From Polaromonas sp. SP1 (GTDB taxonomy: Bacteria; Pseudomonadota; Gammaproteobacteria; Burkholderiales; Burkholderiaceae_C), in contig NZ_CP031013.1 of the NCBI RefSeq assembly GCF_003711205.1, forward strand, positions 372,001 to 436,000: DNA of 64,000 bases. The letters are read 5' to 3'. This document shows positions 54,896 through 62,156 of this stretch, one piece after another (positions within the stretch are counted from its first letter, which is position 1; each line of letters begins with the position of its first letter). The notes below the pieces were generated by a model that saw nothing but the letters and a program-made list of their open reading frames with translations, ran no database searches and was not told where the DNA came from. The position numbers and the translations under genes are program-made.

Positions 54896-56330
54896 GTTTT
54901 ACGGGAAGAAGCGGCCCTCGACGTATCAGCTATTGCCCTTTCGTTTTTCCGAGCTTGATGAGAACAGATATGTGCTTACCAACCTCTCCGGCGAGTACTT
55001 AGTTGCACCGAAGAGCACTGTAAAGCCATTTGTTGAACATCAGCTAGATGCTTCAGATCCCCTCTACAAAGAACTAAGGGCCCGCCATTTCCTCGTAGAC
55101 GATAAGACAAATATCGCCCCAGACCTCTTGGCCATTAAGGTGCGGACACGGTACGAACGCCTCTCGGATTTCACCGGCCTGCATATTTTTGTCGTCTCGC
55201 TTCGTTGTGAGCACAGTTGTCCCTATTGCCAAGTCTCCAGGCAGTCAGAGGACAAGGGTAAATTCGATATGTCAGCGGCCGATGCGCTGGCGGCCATCGA
55301 TCTTGTGCTGCAAGCGCCGGCAACCAATTTGAAAGTCGAATTCCAAGGAGGAGAGTCTCTCCTAAATTTCGAACTCATTAAATTCATCGTTAACGAATTT
55401 AAAGCCAGGCAATCTGGCAAAAATATTGCGTATGTGATCGCCACAAACTTAGCGTTGATTGATGAAGCCATTTTGAATTTCTGCAGAGAACACAAGATTC
55501 TTATATCGACCTCACTCGATGGCCCCCGCGAACTTCACAACAAGAATCGTCCTCGACCAGGAAAAGACAGTTACGAAAGAGCTGTGGCGGGAATCCACTT
55601 GGTTCGAGAGCATCTAGGGCGCGATCAGGTTTCCGCATTAATGACAACCACCGAATCCAGCCTGGCATTCGGGAAGGAAATTGTCGATGAGTACTTGGCT
55701 CAAGGGTTCAGCGGAATCTTTTTACGACCGCTATCCCCATATGGTTTTGCAATCAAGACCAGGAGCTACTTGGCATACAACACAGATAGGTGGTTGGACT
55801 TCTACCGGAAGACGCTGGACTACATCGTTGATCTCAACCGAGAAGGCATTCCGTTTCGGGAGCAATACGCGGCCACCATCCTTACAAAGATGTTCACAAG
55901 CACCGATCCTGGGTACGTGGACTTAATGAGTCCGGCGGGAATTGGTATCGGCGCGGTGGTCTACAACTACGACGGTGCCGTCTACGCCTCGGATGAAGCA
56001 CGCATGCTGGCCGAGATGGGCGAGACAAAGTTCAAAATTGGGCAGCTCAATAGGGATAGCTACAAAGATATCTTTCTTTCCCCGAATTTACTGGATCCGT
56101 TGGACGATTCTTTTGCGTTTAGCGCACCTATGTGCAATGACTGCGCATTTGAACCCTACTGCGGAGCCGACCCCGTCTTCCATTTTGGTATTTACAAAGA
56201 CTATGTAGGCCGTAAGCCAGAGTCGGAATTTTGCCGGCGAAATATGGCCACCTTTCAGTACCTGATCGGGAAAATGGAAGAAGACCGCTTCGTCAAAAGG
56301 CTATTCTTGAGCTGGGCGAGACACTCATGA
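54873..56330 (+). CDS. hxsB: His-Xaa-Ser system radical-SAM maturase HxsB
   Basis: A 485-residue radical-SAM enzyme: Cys112, Cys116 and Cys119 (RCEHSCPYCQVS) hold the 4Fe-4S cluster; VEFQGGESLLNFE is the SAM-binding GGE motif. The C-terminal Cys-rich region (MCNDCAFEPYCGADP ... EFCRRN) is SPASM-like and would bind auxiliary clusters. It should install a modification on HxsA. ATGA overlap with hxsC. Confidence 0.9.
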   Translation: MSKFQPIEFYGKKRPSTYQLLPFRFSELDENRYVLTNLSGEYLVAPKSTVKPFVEHQLDASDPLYKELRARHFLVDDKTNIAPDLLAIKVRTRYERLSDFTGLHIFVVSLRCEHSCPYCQVSRQSEDKGKFDMSAADALAAIDLVLQAPATNLKVEFQGGESLLNFELIKFIVNEFKARQSGKNIAYVIATNLALIDEAILNFCREHKILISTSLDGPRELHNKNRPRPGKDSYERAVAGIHLVREHLGRDQVSALMTTTESSLAFGKEIVDEYLAQGFSGIFLRPLSPYGFAIKTRSYLAYNTDRWLDFYRKTLDYIVDLNREGIPFREQYAATILTKMFTSTDPGYVDLMSPAGIGIGAVVYNYDGAVYASDEARMLAEMGETKFKIGQLNRDSYKDIFLSPNLLDPLDDSFAFSAPMCNDCAFEPYCGADPVFHFGIYKDYVGRKPESEFCRRNMATFQYLIGKMEEDRFVKRLFLSWARHS

Positions 56331-57484
56331 TCAAGCTCTATGGAAAAGTTGAGCGGCTAAGCGGTGAGCTGCTGGAACCTCAGCTATTCACGCTTTCAGC
56401 GAATCGTAATCTGCCAGAGCGGATGCGCCGTAATTTGGCTTTTCTCTGTGACGGTGCGCCAATACCGCACGGCTATGCTGCCTACGTAACCAAGAGCGGA
56501 GTCACGGGGATCGTTGGCGAGGATGCAATTCCCTTCTTTCAACTCCCTGCCGAGTTATCGTACCTAGCCGATGGCGATGTAGTACGAGTCAACCCTTCAA
56601 ACAATTCACTCCACACTCTATTTCGGAGAAGTTCCAGGCACAACACCATCCTCCTCACTGAGCAATGCAATCACTATTGCCTGATGTGTTCACAGCCGCC
56701 CAAAGATATTGATGATTCATGGCTGATGGACGAAGCAATGCAGTTAGTTGACCTCATTCCGCCAGAGACTACCAATATTGGCTTCTCGGGTGGGGAGCCA
56801 ACTCTGTATGGCAAGCGATTTATTGATCTCATCCGACGTACCAAGAACCTGCTTCCAACAACTCATGTAGACGTACTGAGCAATGGTCGAGCATTCAAGG
56901 ACTCTCATTTTTCTAGAGCATTGGGTGAGGTCGGGCATCCAGGTCTGACGCTTGGGATTCCCATTTATTCGGACGACCCAGTTCGTCACGACTACGTCGT
57001 TCAAAGTGACGGGGCCTTTGACGAGACCATTCGAGGAATTCTAAACTTGAAGCGTGAACGACAACGGGTTGAGATTCGGATCGTCATACACAAGCAGACC
57101 GTTGAACGCCTCGTGGAGACCTGCGAATTCATTGCAAGGAACTTGCTGTTTGTAGATCACGTGGCGCTAATGGGACTTGAGATTACTGGATTCACACGCG
57201 CCAATCTCGACAAGCTATGGATAGATCCATACGAGTATCGGGACATATTGGCCGAGGCAACTCACGTTCTAAACGCCTATGGCATCAACGCGTCCGTGTA
57301 CAACCATCAACTTTGTGTCATAAAAAAAGAAGTCGAGACCAACTATACGAAATCAATCAGTGACTGGAAGAACGAGTACGTCGATGCTTGCCAGGGATGT
57401 AATCGGATGAATGAGTGCGGGGGGTTCTTTTCTTCATCAAAGATGTATCGCCACAGTGACTTTATAAAGCCATACTTGGCTTAA
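56327..57484 (+). CDS. hxsC: His-Xaa-Ser system radical-SAM maturase HxsC
   Basis: A 385-residue radical-SAM enzyme with the cluster motif Cys114-x3-Cys118-x2-Cys121 (EQCNHYCLMCSQPP) and GFSGGEPTLYG. An N-terminal domain of about 105 residues precedes the barrel, and ACQGCNRMNECGGFF near the end is a second Cys cluster. It is the second maturase of the pair, translated from an ATG overlapping the hxsB stop. It ends 5 bp from the stop of the convergent zinc-ribbon gene. Confidence 0.9.
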   Translation: MIKLYGKVERLSGELLEPQLFTLSANRNLPERMRRNLAFLCDGAPIPHGYAAYVTKSGVTGIVGEDAIPFFQLPAELSYLADGDVVRVNPSNNSLHTLFRRSSRHNTILLTEQCNHYCLMCSQPPKDIDDSWLMDEAMQLVDLIPPETTNIGFSGGEPTLYGKRFIDLIRRTKNLLPTTHVDVLSNGRAFKDSHFSRALGEVGHPGLTLGIPIYSDDPVRHDYVVQSDGAFDETIRGILNLKRERQRVEIRIVIHKQTVERLVETCEFIARNLLFVDHVALMGLEITGFTRANLDKLWIDPYEYRDILAEATHVLNAYGINASVYNHQLCVIKKEVETNYTKSISDWKNEYVDACQGCNRMNECGGFFSSSKMYRHSDFIKPYLA

Positions 57485-57489
57485 GAAGG

Positions 57490-57819
57490 CTACGCTCGTC
57501 TATTTGCTCCACAAGCCATGCATCGATAGTGTGGGCTATACCTGCCTGGTGAGATAAAGCGAGTGGGCATTCCGCAGCCGTAACACAGCTCCCCAACACC
57601 TTGTACTGCTTGCCATATTTTCCAGATACTCAATCCAAAAGTGAATGCCGCTGTGGCAAAAAGGCCGGCGGTCCCCCACCGAATTAGCGGCACAAGAGAC
57701 CCAAGCATAGGCTGACTCTCAAAGCACTCAATCCCCAACGATGCAGACAACGCCAGTACAAATAAGACTGAAGGCGCAAGGAAAAGATTGAACGCTAGCC
57801 GAATGTGATTGATGTTCAT
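57490..57819 (-). CDS. Membrane protein with C-terminal zinc ribbon (109 aa)
   Basis: It starts MNINHIRLAFNLFLAP after AGGCGAGG. Two hydrophobic helices are followed by a cytoplasmic treble-clef or ribbon with two knuckles, CYGC and CMAC, about 22 residues apart. Last gene of the five-gene ubiquitin-like operon; 11 bp after the preceding gene. The function is unknown; perhaps a membrane anchor or adaptor for the conjugation enzymes. Confidence 0.65.
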   Translation of the reverse strand: MNINHIRLAFNLFLAPSVLFVLALSASLGIECFESQPMLGSLVPLIRWGTAGLFATAAFTFGLSIWKIWQAVQGVGELCYGCGMPTRFISPGRYSPHYRCMACGANRRA

Positions 57820-57830
57820 ATCCTCGCCTA

Positions 57831-58079
57831 TCAACGCTTTTTGTTGGCTTGCGACAGCACAGAAGCTGCTAGCTCCCTCGTGGTCTCTGAAGACCGCTCA
57901 TTCCGCAAGGCGCGAGAGGCCAAGTCCTCCATCTCCGCCCCGGTTTGATGTGAGGTGTTGCGCTGAGAAAGAGCAGACGCCGCAAGACTTCTCGAGATTT
58001 TTGACGATTGATTATCTTGCAGTGTCTCTGACGCCAGGGTAGCGATGCGACCAGAGGTTTGCTTGCTATTGTTTGGCAT
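57831..58079 (-). CDS. Small protein with an internal 28-residue duplication (82 aa)
   Basis: Residues 12-39 and 50-77 are repeats of one helical unit: LASETLQ...SS...R-SLAASALSQ and LASRALR...SS...R-ELAASVLSQ. No Cys, no signal peptide. It lies between the LRAT-like gene and the zinc-ribbon gene in the ubiquitin-like operon. Small size and repetition would suit a binding partner or a conjugation target; no function can be assigned. Confidence 0.65.
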   Translation of the reverse strand: MPNNSKQTSGRIATLASETLQDNQSSKISRSLAASALSQRNTSHQTGAEMEDLASRALRNERSSETTRELAASVLSQANKKR

Positions 58080-58133
58080 GCTTATTACTCCTGAAATGAC
58101 TGGGTTAAAGGTTCTACAAACTAGTGAAACTTC

Positions 58134-58508
58134 TTATCCCGCGGCGCTAAGCCACAGAGCAGCAAGAAGAGCAGCGATGGCCCAGAACCCCACTTGGGGA
58201 CTTTGAGGCTCTTCAAGCAAGATCGTCCTTGCGAAAATCTCACAGTTATTAAGGATAGGGTCATATGGCGCTTGCTTCGTCAACAGCTTTTGAAGTCGCT
58301 GCAATGCTTGTTGATGCATCAGCGGATGCAGTTCGTGTTCAATCTTGATTGGGAGTTTCGCCTTGAATTGGTCAAAAGTGCAAACATGAGCCCCCTTCTC
58401 TTGGGTTGTATGCGCGACGTGACCTGTCGGGAGAAGCACACCCTCGTGTCGACCAACACCCGAGATTTTTGGGCGGGAAATACGAATCATCCGGCCATAG
58501 ATATTCAT
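58134..58508 (-). CDS. LRAT/NlpC-P60-like small protein with membrane tail (124 aa)
   Basis: The features are RHEGVLLPTGHVAHTT (His21, His30) and PILNNCEIFART (Cys89), which resemble the His and NCE(H)F Cys motifs of the circularly permuted papain-fold LRAT proteins. A C-terminal helix (WAIAALLAALWLSAA) anchors it in the membrane. Usual LRAT motifs have His after NCE; here it is Ile. Its ATG overlaps the JAB-E1 stop (ATGA), so it is translated with it. It may be a second deconjugating or acyl-transfer enzyme of the system. Confidence 0.72.
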   Translation of the reverse strand: MNIYGRMIRISRPKISGVGRHEGVLLPTGHVAHTTQEKGAHVCTFDQFKAKLPIKIEHELHPLMHQQALQRLQKLLTKQAPYDPILNNCEIFARTILLEEPQSPQVGFWAIAALLAALWLSAAG

Positions 58509-59929
58509 ACGACACCCTTCACATGTTCAGTTACTTTGTATGGCGAGTCATCGCCAAGCCCAACTTGCCCAGGCATCAGACAATTGGGGTTGCACTCGGT
58601 AAAGCTGTTGGGCTCCATCTTTGAATCGACGAAGTGATATCTTTGGCGTCCGCCATTTGAAATGCCCAGTGGGGCAATCACCATGTTGAGCAATTGCAGG
58701 ATCTGCAAACTTGCGCATGCCATTGAGAACGCAAAGACGTTTTGCCGGACTTTCAGCGGATGATCTTCAGGCAGTCCTTCGATGTACTTGGGGTCATCAA
58801 GCATGCCTTCTCTCTCAAGCTGCACTAATCCTGCGTCGTACTGACCAAGACACTGGAGACACGGTCGATCAATACCTACCGTCTGTGCTGTCCAGTCAGC
58901 GGCCGCTAAGCGCTTGCTCCGGTTTGTCCGGACCAGGATGCCGCCATCAATCACCGGGATAAGATGCGCGTATGCAACATGATTGAGAACATGGCGCCCC
59001 CATGGACGATCTACGCAGGAGAATAGAACGTCACAATCCAGTGCGTCCCTGTAAGCCTTTTCTTCGTACACCGCTCCTATATTCACTTTGGCCCTAAAGC
59101 TTTTGGCGGTTGCGGCGGCTTCCAATCGATCACCAAGCACTTGAGCCTTGGCCTGGCCGACATCTAATTTGGTTGCGTACAAAAGTCGGTCGAGGTTGTG
59201 AAGTTTGATTGAATCAAAGTCAATAAGAGTTACGTCCTCAAATCCTGTTCGTGCGAGTGCCTCGGCCACAAATCCGCCTACGCTTCCAGCGCCAATTACC
59301 CCAATGCGAAGCCGTGCGAGATCCGCTTGACAGGCTGCACCCCATGCAGAAATTGTTCGAACCTGGCTTTCCGATGGCACCGGGGCAGGCGCCAAATGAT
59401 TCATAAATGTGGGGGTGAGTTGCTGCCCCACGACTCTGACGCTACCGCACCAACGACCTTCATATTTACGCGGTGCGATCCGTTCCCAAAATCTCGCGCT
59501 CCACGCTCCGTCGCTAGCGATGGTCAGTCCAACAAAGGGACGGCCTGTGGCACCCATCACGGCGCCAGCATTACTTTGCTCGGCGACGACGTCATCCGGA
59601 CTCATTCCCTGCCATCCTCGACCCATAGGATGGCTATGCAGCATGGCCAGCCCTGCCCCCTTAGCAGAGGCCTCCGCCATGGCACGTTCAAAAAACTGCG
59701 GTTCGAAGCTGACGTTGCCATGAAGCCGGCGATCACCCAAACCAGGGAGAATTAGCTGATCGATAAGAGCAGTGCAACGGGTAGCACCAGTGCTTGGTCG
59801 CCAGAGTCCGAAACATATATCTTCCTGCCCATCTTCACGCAACAGATGTCGTTGAGCCGCCTCGTGAGCGGCTTCAGTCATGGCAACGCTGTGAGTTACC
59901 CGACTCACTGGGTATCCCACAAATGCCAA
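58505..59929 (-). CDS. JAB deubiquitinase-like domain fused to ThiF/E1-like domain
   Basis: A 474-residue protein. Residues about 12-150 are a JAB/JAMM metalloprotease domain with Glu36, His98-x-His100 (LHSHP) and Ser110-x-x-Asp113, all zinc-site residues present. Residues about 195-420 are an E1-like adenylating domain with GAGSVG (213-218), LIDFDSIKLHNLDR and a candidate catalytic Cys357 or Cys360 (RPCLQCLG). One chain thus activates and removes the ubiquitin-like tag. The ATG at 59929 lies inside the upstream gene; ATG 59881 is an alternative. It is downstream of the ubiquitin-like/E2 gene. Confidence 0.88.
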   Translation of the reverse strand: MAFVGYPVSRVTHSVAMTEAAHEAAQRHLLREDGQEDICFGLWRPSTGATRCTALIDQLILPGLGDRRLHGNVSFEPQFFERAMAEASAKGAGLAMLHSHPMGRGWQGMSPDDVVAEQSNAGAVMGATGRPFVGLTIASDGAWSARFWERIAPRKYEGRWCGSVRVVGQQLTPTFMNHLAPAPVPSESQVRTISAWGAACQADLARLRIGVIGAGSVGGFVAEALARTGFEDVTLIDFDSIKLHNLDRLLYATKLDVGQAKAQVLGDRLEAAATAKSFRAKVNIGAVYEEKAYRDALDCDVLFSCVDRPWGRHVLNHVAYAHLIPVIDGGILVRTNRSKRLAAADWTAQTVGIDRPCLQCLGQYDAGLVQLEREGMLDDPKYIEGLPEDHPLKVRQNVFAFSMACASLQILQLLNMVIAPLGISNGGRQRYHFVDSKMEPNSFTECNPNCLMPGQVGLGDDSPYKVTEHVKGVV

Positions 59930-60570
59930 ATGTGGCTGAGATACCCCGCAACGGTTTTACGACGGGCTTGCCAGTCATGAGCAGGGCGCGACCAGTATTC
60001 CCATTCCCCTCCGACCCCCTCTTCGAAAGGCTGCGCCTGCGTTGCATGGATAGCTCCGTGCGGATGCTGGCCGTCCGTCTTAATGGGGAAGACACGCGGA
60101 GAAACATAAGGGCCGCTCGGTGTAGTGGCAGGAAAGTCGGGCGGAACCACAAAGCCAAGCCTCACTGTCGTCTCTTTTTTGCTGCCAGTCTCAACGACAT
60201 AGTCGAAGACTACGTGCTCGGGCCGATTTGGGAGGGTCATCGGCTTGTAGCCCAGTTCGCGCAAGCCTTCGATGAAGAAGGCCGCACCAACGGTCGCATG
60301 AGAGCCATCCGAAACCGGTGTTGGCCCCAGAGACACGGTCTGAAAACGCATCCCGTTTTTCAGTTCGATCGGTACATCCGCACGACCTTCATAGCTTTCG
60401 CGTTCATTGCCGTGGATACGTACCAAGTACGTTTGGGTCGGATCCCGGGTGGTGAAGAGAGCGATGATTTGGGCCGCCGTGAGGCTGCCTTCAGTCGTGT
60501 CTTCTTTTTCCCCATCCACAAAAATGTGGATTTGGTGGGGTTTGTCTTTCGCTGGCTTGTCTGTGCTCAT
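59905..60570 (-). CDS. Ubiquitin-like (multiubiquitin-type) domain fused to E2-like domain
   Basis: A 221-residue protein. Residues about 12-85 resemble the prokaryotic multiubiquitin domain (HQIHIFVDGEKEDTTEG, LTAAQIIALF, IPIEL-type VPIELKNGMRFQTV). Residues about 95-221 resemble a prokaryotic E2 (family E) fold (LGFVVPPDFPATTPSGPYVSP, HGAIHATQ, WQARRKTVAGYLSHIWHL). There is no Cys anywhere, so the E2 part cannot form a thioester itself. AAGGAG precedes the ATG. First gene of the operon, facing an XRE/ImmA pair. Confidence 0.82.
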   Translation of the reverse strand: MSTDKPAKDKPHQIHIFVDGEKEDTTEGSLTAAQIIALFTTRDPTQTYLVRIHGNERESYEGRADVPIELKNGMRFQTVSLGPTPVSDGSHATVGAAFFIEGLRELGYKPMTLPNRPEHVVFDYVVETGSKKETTVRLGFVVPPDFPATTPSGPYVSPRVFPIKTDGQHPHGAIHATQAQPFEEGVGGEWEYWSRPAHDWQARRKTVAGYLSHIWHLWDTQ

Positions 60571-60643
60571 TTACAACTCCTTTCGCGTTGTGTTTGGCCG
60601 AAAGTCAGTAAGCATTGACTTCCTACAGCCCGCGAGAGACAAT

Positions 60644-60661
60644 TGTCTTACGCGTAAGACA
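60644..60661. promoter_or_regulatory. Perfect 18-bp palindrome, probable operator
   Basis: TGTCTTAC-GC-GTAAGACA lies between the divergent ubiquitin-like operon and the XRE gene. Two further half sites (GTCTTA at 60678 and 60700) follow toward the XRE gene. Confidence 0.7.
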
Positions 60662-60722
60662 GTATTGTGCATATTCCGTCTTACATGTCAAACGCTTTGT
60701 CTTATTAAAGGAACACCACTAC

Positions 60723-61064
60723 GTGGACTCTATCAAGATCCAGCAACTGGCACAACATATCCAAGCACGCAGAGCCGGAAAAGGCGTACGCGAATCGGCG
60801 AGGGAAGTAGGCGTTAGTCCCGCAACGCTTTCCAGAGTGGAGAACGGCAATATTCCGGATTTAGAGACTTTTGGAAAAATCTGTCATTGGCTCCAAGAAG
60901 ATCCCGCCATCTATTTAGGAATGAGACCCGCAGGCCAGTCAACTCCCACCGCTCGAGTTCACTTTAAAAAAGGTGCGGCTATTAAGCAGGACAGCGCGAA
61001 AGCGCTAAGCGAAATGATCGTATTGGCTCAACAGGCCTTTCTCGAGGAAGAGCTTGAAGGCTGA
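60723..61064 (+). CDS. XRE-family transcriptional regulator (113 aa)
   Basis: The GTG start at 60723 (VDSIKIQQLAQHIQ) follows AAAGGA; a longer frame upstream would run through the operator and is rejected. A helix-turn-helix domain (VRESAREVGVSPATLSRVENGNIPD) is followed by a helical tail. With the ImmA gene 2 bp downstream, it forms the usual repressor/antirepressor-protease pair and probably controls the ubiquitin-like operon. Confidence 0.85.
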   Translation: MDSIKIQQLAQHIQARRAGKGVRESAREVGVSPATLSRVENGNIPDLETFGKICHWLQEDPAIYLGMRPAGQSTPTARVHFKKGAAIKQDSAKALSEMIVLAQQAFLEEELEG

Positions 61065-61066
61065 TA

Positions 61067-61630
61067 GTGTTTGAACGCGGCTTTAAAACATGGTGCGAAA
61101 AGTACGCCACCGAAAAACGCAAGGAATTAGGGTTGAAACCCAATTCCCGCCTGGACACGAGGCTGCTTGCTGAAAATCTCGGCGTTCTTGTCAAGATGCC
61201 CGCGGATATTCCTGGGCTGAGTCAAGACAATTTAGATGTGTTGCTGCGCAATGACGGCAAGACGGCGAGCTGTTGGTCGGCAGTCACTCTAGTAAAGGGC
61301 ACCCGCATTGTTGTGATCCTGAACTCTTCTCATTCACCTGCTCGTCAGGCAAGCGATTTAACGCATGAGCTCGCACACATCATCCGCGGTCATGCCGCGC
61401 AGGAAGTAGACATCTCCAGCGAAGGACTAATGCTTCTGAAGAGCTACGACAAAGTGCAAGAAGAGGAGGCCGACTGGCTGTCAGGCTGCTTGCTCTTACC
61501 GCGTGAGGCTTTGGTCACAATAAGAAGTCGGAGACTCGAAGACAGTGCTGCGGCCACCGAGTACGGCGTAAGCATCCAGATGCTGAATTATCGGATGGCC
61601 CGAACAGGGGTAACACGTCAATTTACTTGA
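61067..61630 (+). CDS. ImmA/IrrE-family metallopeptidase
   Basis: A 187-residue protein with the zinc-binding HELAH (LTHELAHIIRGH) and a downstream Glu (EEEADWLSGCLLLP), typical of ImmA/IrrE, which cleave XRE repressors in response to a signal such as DNA damage. It begins two bases after the XRE stop and is the last gene of the island on this side. Confidence 0.9.
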   Translation: MFERGFKTWCEKYATEKRKELGLKPNSRLDTRLLAENLGVLVKMPADIPGLSQDNLDVLLRNDGKTASCWSAVTLVKGTRIVVILNSSHSPARQASDLTHELAHIIRGHAAQEVDISSEGLMLLKSYDKVQEEEADWLSGCLLLPREALVTIRSRRLEDSAAATEYGVSIQMLNYRMARTGVTRQFT

Positions 61631-61664
61631 GGCGTTTGCACCGTGTTTACAGGATTGCTGACTT

Positions 61665-61681
61665 CCGTCGAAATCTGACCC
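61665..61681. repeat. Remnant of an IS21-type end
   Basis: CCGTCGAAATCTGACCC is identical to 29137-29153 inside the left terminal repeat of the IS21 element; bases just outside are similar but not identical. No transposase is next to it. Confidence 0.55.
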
Positions 61682-61692
61682 CGTATGGAGTG

Positions 61693-61714
61693 AGCCCCTC
61701 GGGCTGGCTTTTTT
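61693..61714 (+). terminator. Hairpin terminator after the ImmA gene
   Basis: The stem AGCCC-CTC-GGGCT is followed by GGC and six T, about 60 bp after the ImmA stop. Confidence 0.55.
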
Positions 61715-62051
61715 GTTGGTATTCTAAGAACTATTTTCCGTTACTCAGCAGGGCAATTTCCCCCAATCGGGCTCCTGGCCGAACCGCCCATGCGCAGGAT
61801 CTTCCTAAGAGGTTACCTGTGAACGCTCATGTATTGCAAAAAAAAACATGGAATCGCCTGCAAGGCATAGATACGTAGCTTTAGCAACAAGGCGGCCTTG
61901 CTGGTGGGGCTGGGATTGCTCCTAGCCCTGATGTCTAAAGGCTAAAACTGGCCTTCAGCCCCTTCAGAACCCCAGAACCCCAGTTTTTCAGGGTCCCAGA
62001 CGCAGAAACGCCCCAGAACCCGAACCGGACGCTGAGGCGCACATGAAAATA
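61715..62051. other. Right edge of the island, no gene seen
   Basis: About 340 bp with CCCCAGAACCC-type short repeats (61970-62020) and no credible frame. It may contain arm sites for the integrase. Confidence 0.35.
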
Positions 62052-62100
62052 TAAATGGTAGGGCGTGAGTGACTTGAACACTCGACCAAAGGATTATGAG
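62052..62100. repeat. Island attachment-site repeat, right copy (attR-like), within tRNA(CAT)
   Basis: 49 bp identical to 27984-28032. Here it is part of the complete tRNA gene. Confidence 0.92.
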
Positions 62101-62132
62101 TCCTCTGCTCTAACCAACTGAGCTAACGCCCC
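62056..62132 (-). tRNA. tRNA with CAT anticodon (Met elongator or Ile2)
   Basis: A 77-nt cloverleaf with acceptor GGGGCGT/ACGCCCT, anticodon CAT in GACTCATAATC, T-loop GTTCAAGTC and encoded CCA. The sequence alone does not separate elongator Met from lysidine-modified Ile. Target of the island's integration; its 3' half is the 49-bp repeat. Confidence 0.93.
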
Positions 62133-62156
62133 ACTCAAGAGGGCAATTGTAAGGGG

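Noticed and set aside
60615..60722. Longer N-terminus for the XRE regulator
   Set aside because: It would be translated through the palindromic operator; GTG 60723 has a ribosome site and fits the domain.
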